DNA of 11,002 bases, from contig JANBPK010000957.1 of NCBI GenBank assembly GCA_027579435.1, positions 53,230 through 64,231 of the forward strand. The letters are read 5' to 3'. This stretch comes from Candolleomyces eurysporus. Lineage: Eukaryota > Basidiomycota > Agaricomycetes > Agaricales > Psathyrellaceae. The first letter of the stretch is position 1; each line of letters opens with the position of its first letter. The translations under genes and the position numbers were made by a program. Below, one piece after another: positions 1-8,938 of this stretch. The notes beneath the pieces are model-generated. The model was not told where the DNA came from and did no database searches. It worked only from the letters and a program-made list of their open reading frames with translations.

Positions 1-520
1 GNNNAGCCTCTGGNTCCAACACAATCTCNCTGAGGCATCTGGCTTTANGCANGTCCTTGCGGTGCAGAAATCATCTCAGCTATCTTNGGAGGGTCTGCTT
101 TGGCGGTGCCTTCGTTTTGTCTGATCCNTCTTTCCTTTGCATCGGAACTCTGNGNCTAATTGTCTACACAGACGCTCCTATTTGTTCTATGTAGAGTCTT
201 TTGTCACGGTAGCGCTCGAAANAAAACTTGCCCCCGTTCATAGCTTGCTCGTACACAATAATGGAGAGTGATTTGTATTGACGGAAGATGTTGCCAGGAA
301 ATGTCAGAGAATCTCATGATGTGAATTTGGATCAGGCTTGCTTTTCAGGGTCAAGGCTGTAACATAACGGCTTTGATCTGCACATGCTTGCTTCACACCT
401 GCCTAATTCCCGATCCAGCTATAATACCGCCCTTGGCATTCCCCAACCCTTCTCTTCCATTCTCCCCACTCCCTTGCCACACGCTGTTCCCTCTATCCCT
501 CCGTCATAGCCGCCCGNGCT
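1..520 (+). promoter_or_regulatory. Upstream region of the Zn2Cys6 regulator gene
   Basis: No gene was found here. The first 230 bases hold about a dozen N calls, so frames cannot be trusted. From about 370 to the start codon at 521 the + strand becomes pyrimidine-rich, as basidiomycete core promoters and 5' leaders often are. A weak TATA-like string, CTATAATA, lies at 419-426, about 95 bases before the ATG. Assigning this as the promoter rests on position only. Confidence 0.4.
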
Positions 521-3500
521 ATGGACATCGAGCCCCAGCGCAGCCCCACCAACCAAGCTCCCTCGGGGTCCTCAGCAAGGAAGGCCGGCCTGTCCTGTGC
601 AGAGTGCAGAAGGTATGTGAGCTTACACGTCTGGCGCCCAATCAATTTCTCAACGGGCCATCCAGATCCAAGTTGAAATGTGATAGGTGCGCCTTCCATG
701 GCGGTTAGTCTGCTTNCTAGCTGACTCCTTGTCGAAGAGTCTTTCCGTGTCAATCATGTGTGAGGTACTTACCATCACGCCTCGACCCTTTGCCCGAGCC
801 AGGTATTGACGCCCCGCCCGCAGGAGAGGATGTGCAGGAATATGCCCGGACGGTCTGTGTTGGGTGTTCTGTTCCGCCGACATTGTCATTGAGTAGCAGT
901 TACNATCTAGGCACGCTCGCTGCAACAAAGGGGAACAAGTGAGTCGATCAACTCCCGGTCCTGGTCTGCATGGCTCATCAGTGGACAGGGTTTTGATGGC
1001 ACATGCACAACGTCTGCAAGAACAGGTCAAGAGTCTGACCTCGCGGTGTCGAGAGCTCGAACGCGAGCTTGCTCAAGCCAAGGGGGACGATGCCGTGGTT
1101 GAGCCCTTCGTCCCTCCACACAGGAATTCACCAGATAACCTCAGTAATATGTCTGAAACCCTAGGGTCATTATCGATTGGGATAGACGGCCAAGCAAGGT
1201 ATCACGGCGAAACAGCGGGTTCTGAGGTGGGTAACGCTTCGACTCGAACACGTTTCACTTACCGAGTCCATTTGCAGTACTTTCAAGACCTTCTTCCAGT
1301 AATGCCCATTTCACCGAGAAGGNATTTCGTGTTCTGACTTTGAATAGAATCANGACGAACAGTCCCAGTCTAATAACCAGCTNGTCAATCTACCANCGGA
1401 AATCCTTGACCTTATGAACGCCTTTCCATTCGGTTTCCGGGACGCACCCTACGAAAAGGACATCTTCTTGGAATATNTCCCCGACCTTCCTCACGCTCAA
1501 CAACTGGCGGACCTGTATTTTGTCAATATCGGATGGATGTGNGTTCTCTTTCAGTTTCCTTCTATCGCGTCGCCACTTACCTTGANACACAGGTACGAGC
1601 CTCTCACCCCCCAAGACTTTCGTACAAGCGTGCTTGATGTCATNTACGGGCCCACGGGGGAGAAGNGCCTCGATGCTGCTCACGCTCACCGAATATCCCT
1701 CCTGTTCATCGTTTGTGCCAACGGCGCCGCTTTCCATGACGATCCTCACGTTGTCTCGACCTCAAAATCATACCAGGCTCTGGCCCGTGCTGCCTTTTCG
1801 ATGGATTCTATTCTCGTCGAGGCAACCTGTGCTAGCGCTCAAACACTCTTCCTGATAGTCCGGTTCATATACAACGCAGACCGTGATAAAAATGAAGAAA
1901 GATGGCTCATAACGGGGCTAAATTCGCGTTTGGCAACTATGGTGGGTTTCAAAAACTTATCACACGTCATGTCACAAATTTCTCACTCTTTTTGTGCTGT
2001 CAGATTGGTCTCCGTATGTGATTTCAACATTAAAAGTCAAGTGGGAACCGGAGTGTTCACGTATTCGGTCCGTAGAAAGGGACAGCGCTAACTGGAATCT
2101 TCCCGCTGAAGACGTTCAACGCCGTCGGAGAGTACGTCTGCCATCACAACGGCGCTTAACGGCGAAACTGACTAATTTTTATCAAGGTTTTCTGGGAATT
2201 ATTTGTCTGGGATGCCTGGACAGTGAGTACCTGTCCGTCTGCTGATATTTATTTATCGCTAATACATGTTGGAAGAGCGTCGTGAATGGACGCCCAGCTG
2301 CGTTGGCTGTGCAGCATACCGACTGTCAATTCCCAGACGACGTCGACCCGTCCATAGGTCCAAATAAAGAAATAGAGATTGGATGTAAGTCTAGAGCATT
2401 CCGGCGAACGTTTTAGGTGGTATTAATCTCACTCTCGGACTCAGGGCATGCATGGAAACTTCGTTACGGAGCAAACATTCTGACAGCATCCTCATATCAT
2501 GTGTTTAGTCCACGAACGCCTCCCTACAAAACCCTCCTCGACCTCGACAAGAAAATTCGTTCCTTCCCTCTACCATCTCACCTTCGATCTCCCGTGCGGA
2601 ATACTGATACCACTCGTTCATGGAATCAAGAACCTTCTCGTGCGATGCAACAGTATTGTGCCATCTGCCTTCGGGAATCAAGTGCGTTGTTTTCTCATGA
2701 ACCGTTTCCCGGAAGCTGGTGTTAACGTCTCCCTATCTATGAACCCCAGATCTGCTCTATATCCACCGAAGCTATTTTGCTCAGGCTCTGCGACAGCTTC
2801 CAGATAACCCACTTCAACACGCCTTTGCCGCCTCCGTCCTTGCCGCATACCGGTCTGCCACTCGCCTCATCGCAAGCCTACGGTCACTGTACGGCGTTCA
2901 TCCCCGCTTGACCTCTACCGTATGGTACTTTTGGTCGGGGGTATTTTCCTCATGCGTGAGTTTTACTAACGCTTCGCGGATAGCCTAACTGAAAATGGAT
3001 ATCTCTCTAGATTGTTCTCGGGGCACTTGTTGTCGAAAGCCCAAAATGCACATTGGCTCCTGATGCGCTCAGAGAACTCCAGGCAGCTATTCCATTTTAT
3101 GAGCTTGGCTCTCGGAGCTGTCGCTCTCAGACCACGATGGTAAATACTTCTCTCAACTAATCGGATATCACTGCTAACGTTAACGCCTGCCCTAATAGCC
3201 TATCTTGGAGAAGCTCCTGGGCCGCGCCATTGCAGCCTATCAGGCTGGAAGTGGCATTCAGCTCGATCTTTCTTCAGAAGTTGATGAACTGTCAGTACTG
3301 GGAGGTCGTAAGGCCGTGATCAAGGCTGGCTCCAACGACTCAACTCCGCCGGCCACTGACCGTGGCACTCCTTCATCAATACCCCCAGATAGCGATGACA
3401 GAGACAGCCCCAACAGTAACTCCGGGGCCATGGAAATGCTCCACGAATATTATGGCTCGCTCGGCCAGCAGCCGCCTCGGAATTGTTCCATGAAGTACGA

Positions 3501-4026
3501 ATATGAGCACGATTCGTCCATGGCATCGTTTAGCGAGGAAGCGTCGTATGCGAGTAAGCCGACCACGATGTCTAGCCATCAACCCCCTCAAGCCTATGCA
3601 CGGCCGTTTTTGTCTCCGCCGGGGTCGATGGTTGCCCCGGAACCGGGACTTGACTACCACCAGGCATCCCAAATGCAGATATATGGGCAGACGAGTCAGC
3701 AACAACCACAGCAACAGCAATTTCAGCAGCAGCAGCAGCAACAACAACCACCGCAGCAGCAGCAGCAGCCGTGGAATTCTCCATATGTCTCGCCAACCTC
3801 TCACCACCCACACCATGAAGAATACCATTACCACCAACAACAATCGCCTACGCAGCACCACCCGAGTGTCCCGTCAACTCCGTTGATGTATGGACATCCT
3901 CTCAATATTAACCCTCCCCACGCATACCCGCAAATTATACAACGGTATGCCCCTGGTGTGGTCCCTGAACGAACTCAGGAAGAGATTTGGAGGGACTTTA
4001 TGATGGGATATCAACAACCTAGTTGA
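521..4026 (+). CDS. Zn2Cys6 fungal-specific transcription factor, 17 exons, 868 aa
   Basis: This is a nuclear DNA-binding regulator of the fungal binuclear zinc cluster class; its target genes are unknown. Exons: 521-612, 666-686, 738-764, 824-852, 911-938, 989-1226, 1278-1298, 1348-1538, 1593-1941, 2004-2013, 2076-2131, 2187-2222, 2276-2384, 2445-2681, 2750-2955, 3011-3139, 3199-4026. All 16 introns are GT-AG, 49-68 nt, and the frame closes through to TGA. The zinc cluster is C26-X2-C29-X6-C36-X5-C42-X2-C45-X8-C54, followed by CPDGTLAATKGNK and a coiled coil at about 67-97 (VLMAHAQRLQEQVKSL and on), the usual linker and dimerisation element. The middle contains RRRRVFWELFVWDAW at 351-365 and the string LLYIHRSYFAQAL, typical of the fungal regulatory domain. 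Residues 760-783 are 20 Gln of 24, followed by a His/Pro/Gln-rich tail, a likely activation region. Ns make a few residues in exon 8 and exon 9 uncertain. The class is very likely; individual splice sites are good but unproven. The ATG is the first in frame before the cluster. Confidence 0.9.
3697..3768 (+). repeat. Imperfect CAG/CAA repeat coding for a Gln tract
   Basis: There are 24 codons, of which 20 are CAG or CAA, broken by single Pro and Phe codons and one Pro pair. The longest unbroken run is eight Gln. The tract lies in the last exon of the Zn2Cys6 regulator. Mixed CAG/CAA codons usually limit slippage, but the length may still vary between strains. His-rich strings follow at about 3801-3865. 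Confidence 0.9.
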
Positions 4027-4238
4027 AAAACGCTAACGCTTTTTTGGGGTTAGAATGTGTAATTTATTGACTCGAGGGAATTTGTTGTCACGTTTAACTT
4101 TATGCACGCCACTGTCTCCTTAATTTCCAGAGGACATTGTTTTTTTGCTTACGAGGAATGTGTATTTGACCTCCATGTACACTGTCACTATTGTTTCCCT
4201 AGTTCATGTATCTATATGGCGGTTATTCGTTCGGGTTT

Positions 4239-5859
4239 TTAAATCTTGACTAATTGCTCCTCTCCTTCGAAGACTATGGCGTCGCTGGGTTGGTTGTCCG
4301 CTTCTTCGAGGGCCTGGAGAAGGACGTCGACGTCTGGCGATGCAACAAATTGCTTGTTTACTTCGCCGAGGACGCTGAGACGTTTTTCGTTCCGATCGAG
4401 GTAGACCGCTTGCTGTAAGAAGGAGGGTTGTGTGGCAGGATTGACCTAAGCAAAAGGGTCAGTCGTGGTCTTGCAAACGTGGTTTCGGGTATCACTTACG
4501 TCGAGGACGATGTCGTTGCCTAGACGAATTTTTACGATCCCGCTGCGATATACCTCGAGGCGACCGATTACACCATTGAGGGGTTCGGGTCTCGGGGTTT
4601 CAGACGGCACGGTTGACGCCGTCCTCGAGGTTGCAGGGGTAGCTTCAACCGGGGGTTTAACATCAGGGCCAAATGAAACCTTCTTTGTGCTGTCTGTCAT
4701 TTCGATGTCTTCATTGTCAGACGGCTTGATGTTCGGTAGGAACATAGGGAATGGTGGAGGGAATTGGAATAGATATAGACGGTCCTCTCGGAGCGATGGA
4801 TCTCCCTGCAAATCATAGTTTAATGGATTGGGCAGGCTAATAGGAGAGTGATTGGCTTACGGAGGTTGCTTGCGTTGCGAAATCTTCGATTACATCCTCC
4901 AACTCTGGTTCTTCCTCTTCCTCGCTGTCGCTGAGATTTAAGGCGTTGGTCGCGTCAACGTCTCCTCCAGCTTTAATTATGAACTCAGTGACTAGTTCAT
5001 CGTTGAGTCATATCTTGAAGGACTTACGAATGTCGGGATCGTTGACTTGTTCTTTTTTGGCTTTCTTCTTCACTGCTTTCTCCTTTCGAAGGCTCTCGGG
5101 AGCCATCCAATCCATCTCTCGAACCCTTTCCATATCGATAATTTCCACGCCTTCATCGGGGTCGGAGTACTGTTCCTCGTCCTCATCCTGCTTCGCGGTT
5201 TCTTTCCCTTTGCCCTTGGGATCAACGTCCTTTTTCAGGCTTGGAGGGGCGGTCTGAGATAGACCGACACCAAGAGAACTCGAAGAAGACGTGCTTGGGG
5301 CGATGCTGGGAGCGAAATTAGAGCGGGGCGTGGAACGCCGGGATGCAGCGCTACCAGCCATGGCAGGGCCCATGGCGAACGGGCCACTAGCCGTCATGAC
5401 CACTTCTGGTGCCCCTCCCCGACCTCTACCTCGCCCACGGCCCGTTCCATCGAGGCCCCTACCAGCGCCGCGACCGCGACCACGTCCGCGAGCGCTGTCG
5501 GGTTGAGCAGCGGATGGCACAGCAGCGGGTGCGGGTTCCTAACATGATAATGAGAATTTGGGTTCGGCACGTCAGACGGCGGTGAGATGACAGACCGGCT
5601 TTACTTCTCTAGTATACAGTCTGAGAAGAGAGTCTCGGTTAGGATGGGCGGACGCACTCTTTTTTCCGCCGCTGAGGTAGTGTCGGAACAAACTTCAATT
5701 TCTGGGTGCCCTGGCGCGTCACATCGTTCTGTTTTTTGGCTAGACTGCCTATTGCTTTTGGGACTGGGGTGCCAGAGCCTGAGCCTGAGCCTGAAGGTGT
5801 GTCTATTTTACATGTCAGAGATTGTGAATCAGAATAGGAGGAGAAAACATACCGGCCAT
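4239..5859 (-). CDS. rpc4: DNA-directed RNA polymerase III subunit Rpc4 (Rpc53), 7 exons, about 432 aa
   Basis: Rpc4 is a Pol III-specific subunit. In yeast it pairs with Rpc37 and acts in termination and re-initiation on tRNA and 5S genes in the nucleus. Exons in coding order: 5853-5859, 5658-5802, 5596-5608, 5028-5538, 4861-4970, 4500-4805, 4239-4445. Introns are 49-57 nt and phases agree throughout. The N-terminus carries KFVPTLPQRRKKE then EVKPEP at 52-57; VKPE fits the sumoylation consensus, and yeast Rpc53 is known to be sumoylated. Residues 72-97 are an Arg-Gly repeat. Mid-protein motifs include MDWMAPESL and a Glu-rich acidic stretch before ELEDVIEDFATQ. The C-terminal Rpc4 domain, residues about 263-428, has DRLYLFQFP, NGVIGRLEVYRSGIVKIRLG and VLGEVNKQFVASPDVD, the family's most conserved part. 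The start ATG lies in a CACCACCACC ATGG context, giving a first coding exon of 7 nt. Intron 4 has a second possible acceptor that would add 7 residues. The gene is convergent with the upstream regulator, with 212 bp between the stops. Confidence 0.92.
5413..5490 (-). repeat. Arg-Gly (RG/RGG) repeat coding region in rpc4
   Basis: This codes for residues 72-97 of Rpc4, two blocks of alternating Arg and Gly separated by a short LDGTG spacer. The DNA is strongly GC-rich. RG-rich segments are commonly methylated on arginine and bind RNA. Such segments occur in disordered N-termini and vary in length between species. Confidence 0.85.
5775..5792 (-). repeat. Three tandem GAGCCT hexamers coding Ser-Gly repeats
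   Basis: On the + strand GAGCCT occurs three times head to tail. On the coding strand of rpc4 this gives repeated Ser-Gly at about residues 6-13, near the N-terminus. It is short, in frame and likely a flexible, length-variable segment. Confidence 0.8.
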
Positions 5860-5963
5860 GGTGGTGGTGTCGGGAAAAGGTAAAGTCGATCAAAGGATCA
5901 CATGGACAGAGCTGATAACACATCCGCAAGCCCTATCTCTTCCTCTTCATCCATCCATTCACC
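5860..5963. promoter_or_regulatory. Shared bidirectional promoter between rpc4 and the phosphoribosyltransferase gene
   Basis: Only 104 bp separate the two start codons, so both 5' leaders and both core promoters must lie in or overlap this stretch, or extend into the neighbouring genes. Pyrimidine-rich leader sequence precedes the + strand ATG (about 5930-5963), and a CACCACCACC string precedes the - strand ATG. No clear TATA box was seen for either direction. The role follows from geometry alone. Confidence 0.7.
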
Positions 5964-7050
5964 ATGGTTCAGCATTTGTGGGTTACTTACAATGACATCC
6001 ACAACCTCATCAGAAAGAGCACGCCAGAGATTGCTCGCTCCTTCAACCCCGATCTCTTGATCGCAATTGGTACGCACTCATTAGTCCGCCCAGTAGCTGA
6101 TAACTAATTTTTACTGTACAGGTGGAGGGTCAGTTAGGCTTTCCTACTGAAAGGATGCTCGCTCATGTCTGTCTACTTTGCAGAGGATTTTTCCCTGCCC
6201 GTGTGATGGTTCGTCTCTCAGCCCTTCTTTTCGGAAATTAATTGTGATGGTTGGCTATCAGCGTACTCTCCTCCGAGAGGAAACCACGAACAAGACTCTT
6301 CAGATACAGGCCATTGGTCTGTCTCTCTATGAACCCGTAACAGGGACAACTGTCGAGAAACTCGGAGAAGAAGTCATCCGAACGCAGTGGTTGTACGTCC
6401 ACCCGTATTCCTTTGATGAATGCTGTTGAAGGTGATTCTTCAGGGGTCCGGAGACACAGAAGTTTTTGGTTGGCCGACGGAACTTGATTGTGGTCAGTGG
6501 AAACGGTTTCCGTGCATGTTCCCTTGTTGAAAGCCGCCCGTTTGGCAGGACGAGGTCGACGACACTCGCAAAACTCTCCAGTAAGCTTCCGCGGCAGTAC
6601 ATCGGGACGGCTCACCCACAGTTCCAAATACAGTTACGCCGTCTCGGAGTTGCAAAAGGACGTCGAAAAAGAGCTGCTCAGCTACCCAGAGGACCAGAGG
6701 GCAGCCCTTCGAGAGGCAACCAAATTCGGGGTGTTTGTGGTTCACAACAAGAAGAAGCCCAAGCTCGCCGAAATTGACTCCAGCATACCGTACGCTGATT
6801 TTTCTTGTGCTTTTACCGTCATTCAGCCGAGCATCGCAGATACTTCTCGGGAGCTGAAGTTGATGATGTGTGGTGAGTGTGGTGTTTTTCCGAGCAAGAT
6901 GGGGACTGATGAATGTGCTCGCAGGCTGGAATACCCCTGGGAAGCTACGTGCGTTGCTGGAGACATTCTGGCGGGTGTCGGCGGACTGACGAGGCTTTCA
7001 TTAGGAACATCGAGGAGCACGACGCGCGGGCTGGCCGACCGGCGAATTGA
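5964..7050 (+). CDS. Purine phosphoribosyltransferase (Xpt1/Hpt1 type), 10 exons, 202 aa
   Basis: This is a cytosolic purine salvage enzyme that joins xanthine, hypoxanthine or guanine to PRPP to give the nucleotide. Exons: 5964-6069, 6122-6128, 6184-6208, 6262-6392, 6444-6492, 6549-6580, 6634-6789, 6840-6872, 6925-6948, 7005-7050; introns are 50-56 nt, all GT-AG, and phases agree. The N-terminus has TYNDIHNLI and DLLIAIGGGGFFPAR, with G36-G39 as the glycine loop. The PRPP-binding motif is LIVDEVDDTRKTL with the acidic pair D110-D111, followed by HYAVSELQKD. Near the C-terminus, DDVWLEYPWEAT is the yeast-like tail motif. The length is close to yeast Xpt1 and Hpt1 (about 209 and 221 aa). The acceptor at 6633 was preferred over ones at 6620 and 6596 because it restores the conserved join TLHYA. 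Which purine base it prefers cannot be told from sequence. The gene is divergent from rpc4 with a shared promoter. Confidence 0.92.
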
Positions 7051-8121
7051 TTTGTCATATCTAGTGATCTGTTGTATTTATCTCCTTGAAGACATGAGGC
7101 ATTTATTGTCCGTGGGAACGAGATTACATGCGCAGGTTATATCCTCATGCGAACTCTTGACGGTCTCCCTTCGCCCTTTCTTCCTCTCCCTCCCCCGCGA
7201 GTCCCTCCTTCTCGCCCCCCACCGTCTCGTCCCCCNTCCTCCATCCCCCNACCGCCCAGTCTTCTGCCGCCATTCTGCTTTCTCGCCTCTCTGGCCCGAG
7301 TCTTGTTCGCTTGAGGCAATTCTGCCACGTCCAATAGTGCTAGCACTCGACCGTTTAATACGCCACCTGCCCGCCTGGAAACCTTTGGGCTCACTCGTCA
7401 CACTCGTGCACAACTCTCGCTCGCAGATTTGCCTCTTGTTTTGTCAGCCTGTCCGACGCCGACCGCCACCCACCTTGGCCGCCCGTCTTCACGACCCCAG
7501 TCAGGTGACCTCTCTTGCGCACGAGCCCCTCGTTGTTGTCGTTGGGCCCAGAACCTCTCGGCTCGGATCTTCAGGCTTCGCTATTCTTGGCTGCCGATAT
7601 CGTGGGTGCGCTTTCGGCGCTGGTCACCAATCGTCGTGCAGAGCCATGCTGCTGGATCTCCGAGACAGGGCGCAATCATACCCTTTGCCCTTACTTCTGT
7701 CACCTGATATCGATTCTTGCATTCAGTCCGTCTCCACGTCCGAGATTTCACCAGCGAAACCTCTCGCTTTGCTATCGTTCCTTCTGCTTCTTTGGGGCAA
7801 AAGTCTGCAGAATTTACCTTCACCAGTAGGGTACTGTCCGCCGCGGTCCTCTCGTTGCCCTGGGACCCATCCCAGGACCTTGCGTGATGTTGGTTTTGGC
7901 TCTAACAAAAGAGTCTGTCCCTTGTTCGCCGCCACATGCTTTTCTGCTTAATCATTTTCCCGATGCCTTTTGGTCGCGATTGCCCGTGGGGGTTGGAGTT
8001 TTGGTCCTTTTCGTCCGTTTCGTAAATCATATAAAATCCTCAATAAATCGATTTTACAACTTGCGCTCGTTCTGTGTGCATTCACTTTTACGACCCACTT
8101 CACCCGTCTCATTTTTTCACG
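7051..8121. other. Non-coding stretch, pyrimidine-rich on the + strand, before the BIM1-like gene
   Basis: No gene could be supported on either strand. The + strand is rich in C and T, most strongly at about 7157-7260, where long runs of CCCTCC-type sequence contain two N calls. Frames stay open by chance because of this composition, but translations resemble no family and lack plausible splicing. The stretch probably holds the 3' end of the phosphoribosyltransferase transcript, then the promoter and leader of the BIM1-like gene. Confidence 0.6.
8030..8036 (+). promoter_or_regulatory. TATA box of the BIM1-like gene
   Basis: The string TATAAAA lies 86 bases before the ATG at 8122. Pyrimidine-rich sequence at about 8065-8120 would be the leader. 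A good TATA box close to the gene suggests a regulated, possibly strongly expressed gene. Confidence 0.6.
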
Positions 8122-8938
8122 ATGAAGGCTGCTATCTTCACCATTCTCGCGTTCTTCGCCCTTAGCGCCCAGGCCCACTTCCGGCTCCTCTACCCAGAGC
8201 CCCGTGGCCCCTTTGTTGCTGACCGTGAGCCCTTTTTCTGCGGTAAGTTTGAGAGTCCCCCTCCACATTCGCTTTAGCCTCATGCTGGTACCAGGTGGCT
8301 ACGACAACGCTACGACCAACCGCACAACTTTCCCCCTGTCCAACGGTTTCTTCCGCATCCGTCAAGGCCATGCTGACTGGGCTGGTACGTTTTCCCCTAC
8401 CCACTTCTATTATCTCTTTGTCTGACATGCCACTCCAGGTAGTGTCCTGATCTCCGTCGCCCCTAATCCCTCCACCTTCGACGATTTCGCCTCTGGTGGA
8501 GAAAACCAGTTTGCTCGTCTGTGGGCAAACGAATCGAAGACGGGCAACTTCTGCATCCCTCTCGACCTTTCGTCGACTGGCATTGCCGGCGTTGCAGACG
8601 GTGCTAATGTCACCATCCAGGTCGTGCTTACCGGCGGTGATGGTCAGCTCTACCAGGTATGTCTACCGCGCCGAGTTCCTCTGCGTTGACTGACGTTCCC
8701 TCGTCCATCACAGTGCGCCGATCTGACCTTGTCAAGCACCTTCACCGTCCCTGCCGACCTTCAGGCCACCTGTGTCAACCAGACCGCTGATGACCACAGT
8801 TCCCACGGCTCAAACTCTACGAATAGCACCACCGGTGGATCTAGTGCTGGGTCCGGTTCGCTTGGAAATGTCGAGCAGAGGCCTCTCATTGCCGCCCTTG
8901 CTGTTGGTGTCTTTGGTGCCTTGCTTGGCTTGTTGTAG
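8122..8938 (+). CDS. BIM1-like (X325) copper-binding cell-surface protein, 4 exons, 217 aa
   Basis: Members of this family resemble lytic polysaccharide monooxygenases but are reported not to cut polysaccharides. They bind copper at a histidine brace and serve in copper uptake at the fungal cell wall, as Bim1 does in Cryptococcus. Exons: 8122-8242, 8295-8384, 8439-8656, 8714-8938; introns are 52-57 nt and phases agree. A signal peptide MKAAIFTILAFFALSAQA is followed at once by H19, the expected mature N-terminal copper ligand, in AHFRLLYPEPRGPF. Other likely ligands are H66 in RQGHADWAG and D146 in QCADL. Four cysteines (C40, C109, C144, C163) could form two disulfides. N-glycosylation sequons include N45, N49, N101, N127 and several in the Ser/Thr/Gly-rich linker after C163. 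The last 22 residues, RPLIAALAVGVFGALLGLL, form a hydrophobic tail typical of a GPI-anchor signal. A TATA box lies just upstream. Family assignment is strong; the copper role is inferred from family members. Confidence 0.9.

Noticed and set aside
3376..3861. Leu-rich - strand open frame, and Asn/Ala-rich frames, across the Gln tract
   Set aside because: They are shadows of the CAG/CAA repeat in other frames (CTG and TTG give Leu; AGC and GCA give Ser and Ala). The real frame is the last exon of the Zn2Cys6 regulator.
6581..6620. Alternative acceptors at 6596 and 6620 for the phosphoribosyltransferase intron
   Set aside because: The acceptor at 6620 stays in frame but adds residues that break the conserved join TLHYAVSEL; the one at 6633 restores the yeast-like motif exactly.
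6488..7951. Long open frame of 487 codons on the + strand
   Set aside because: Its first part overlaps exons and introns of the phosphoribosyltransferase gene in mixed frames, and the rest is Ser/Pro/Leu-rich translation of pyrimidine-rich DNA. No family motif was seen; it looks open by composition only.
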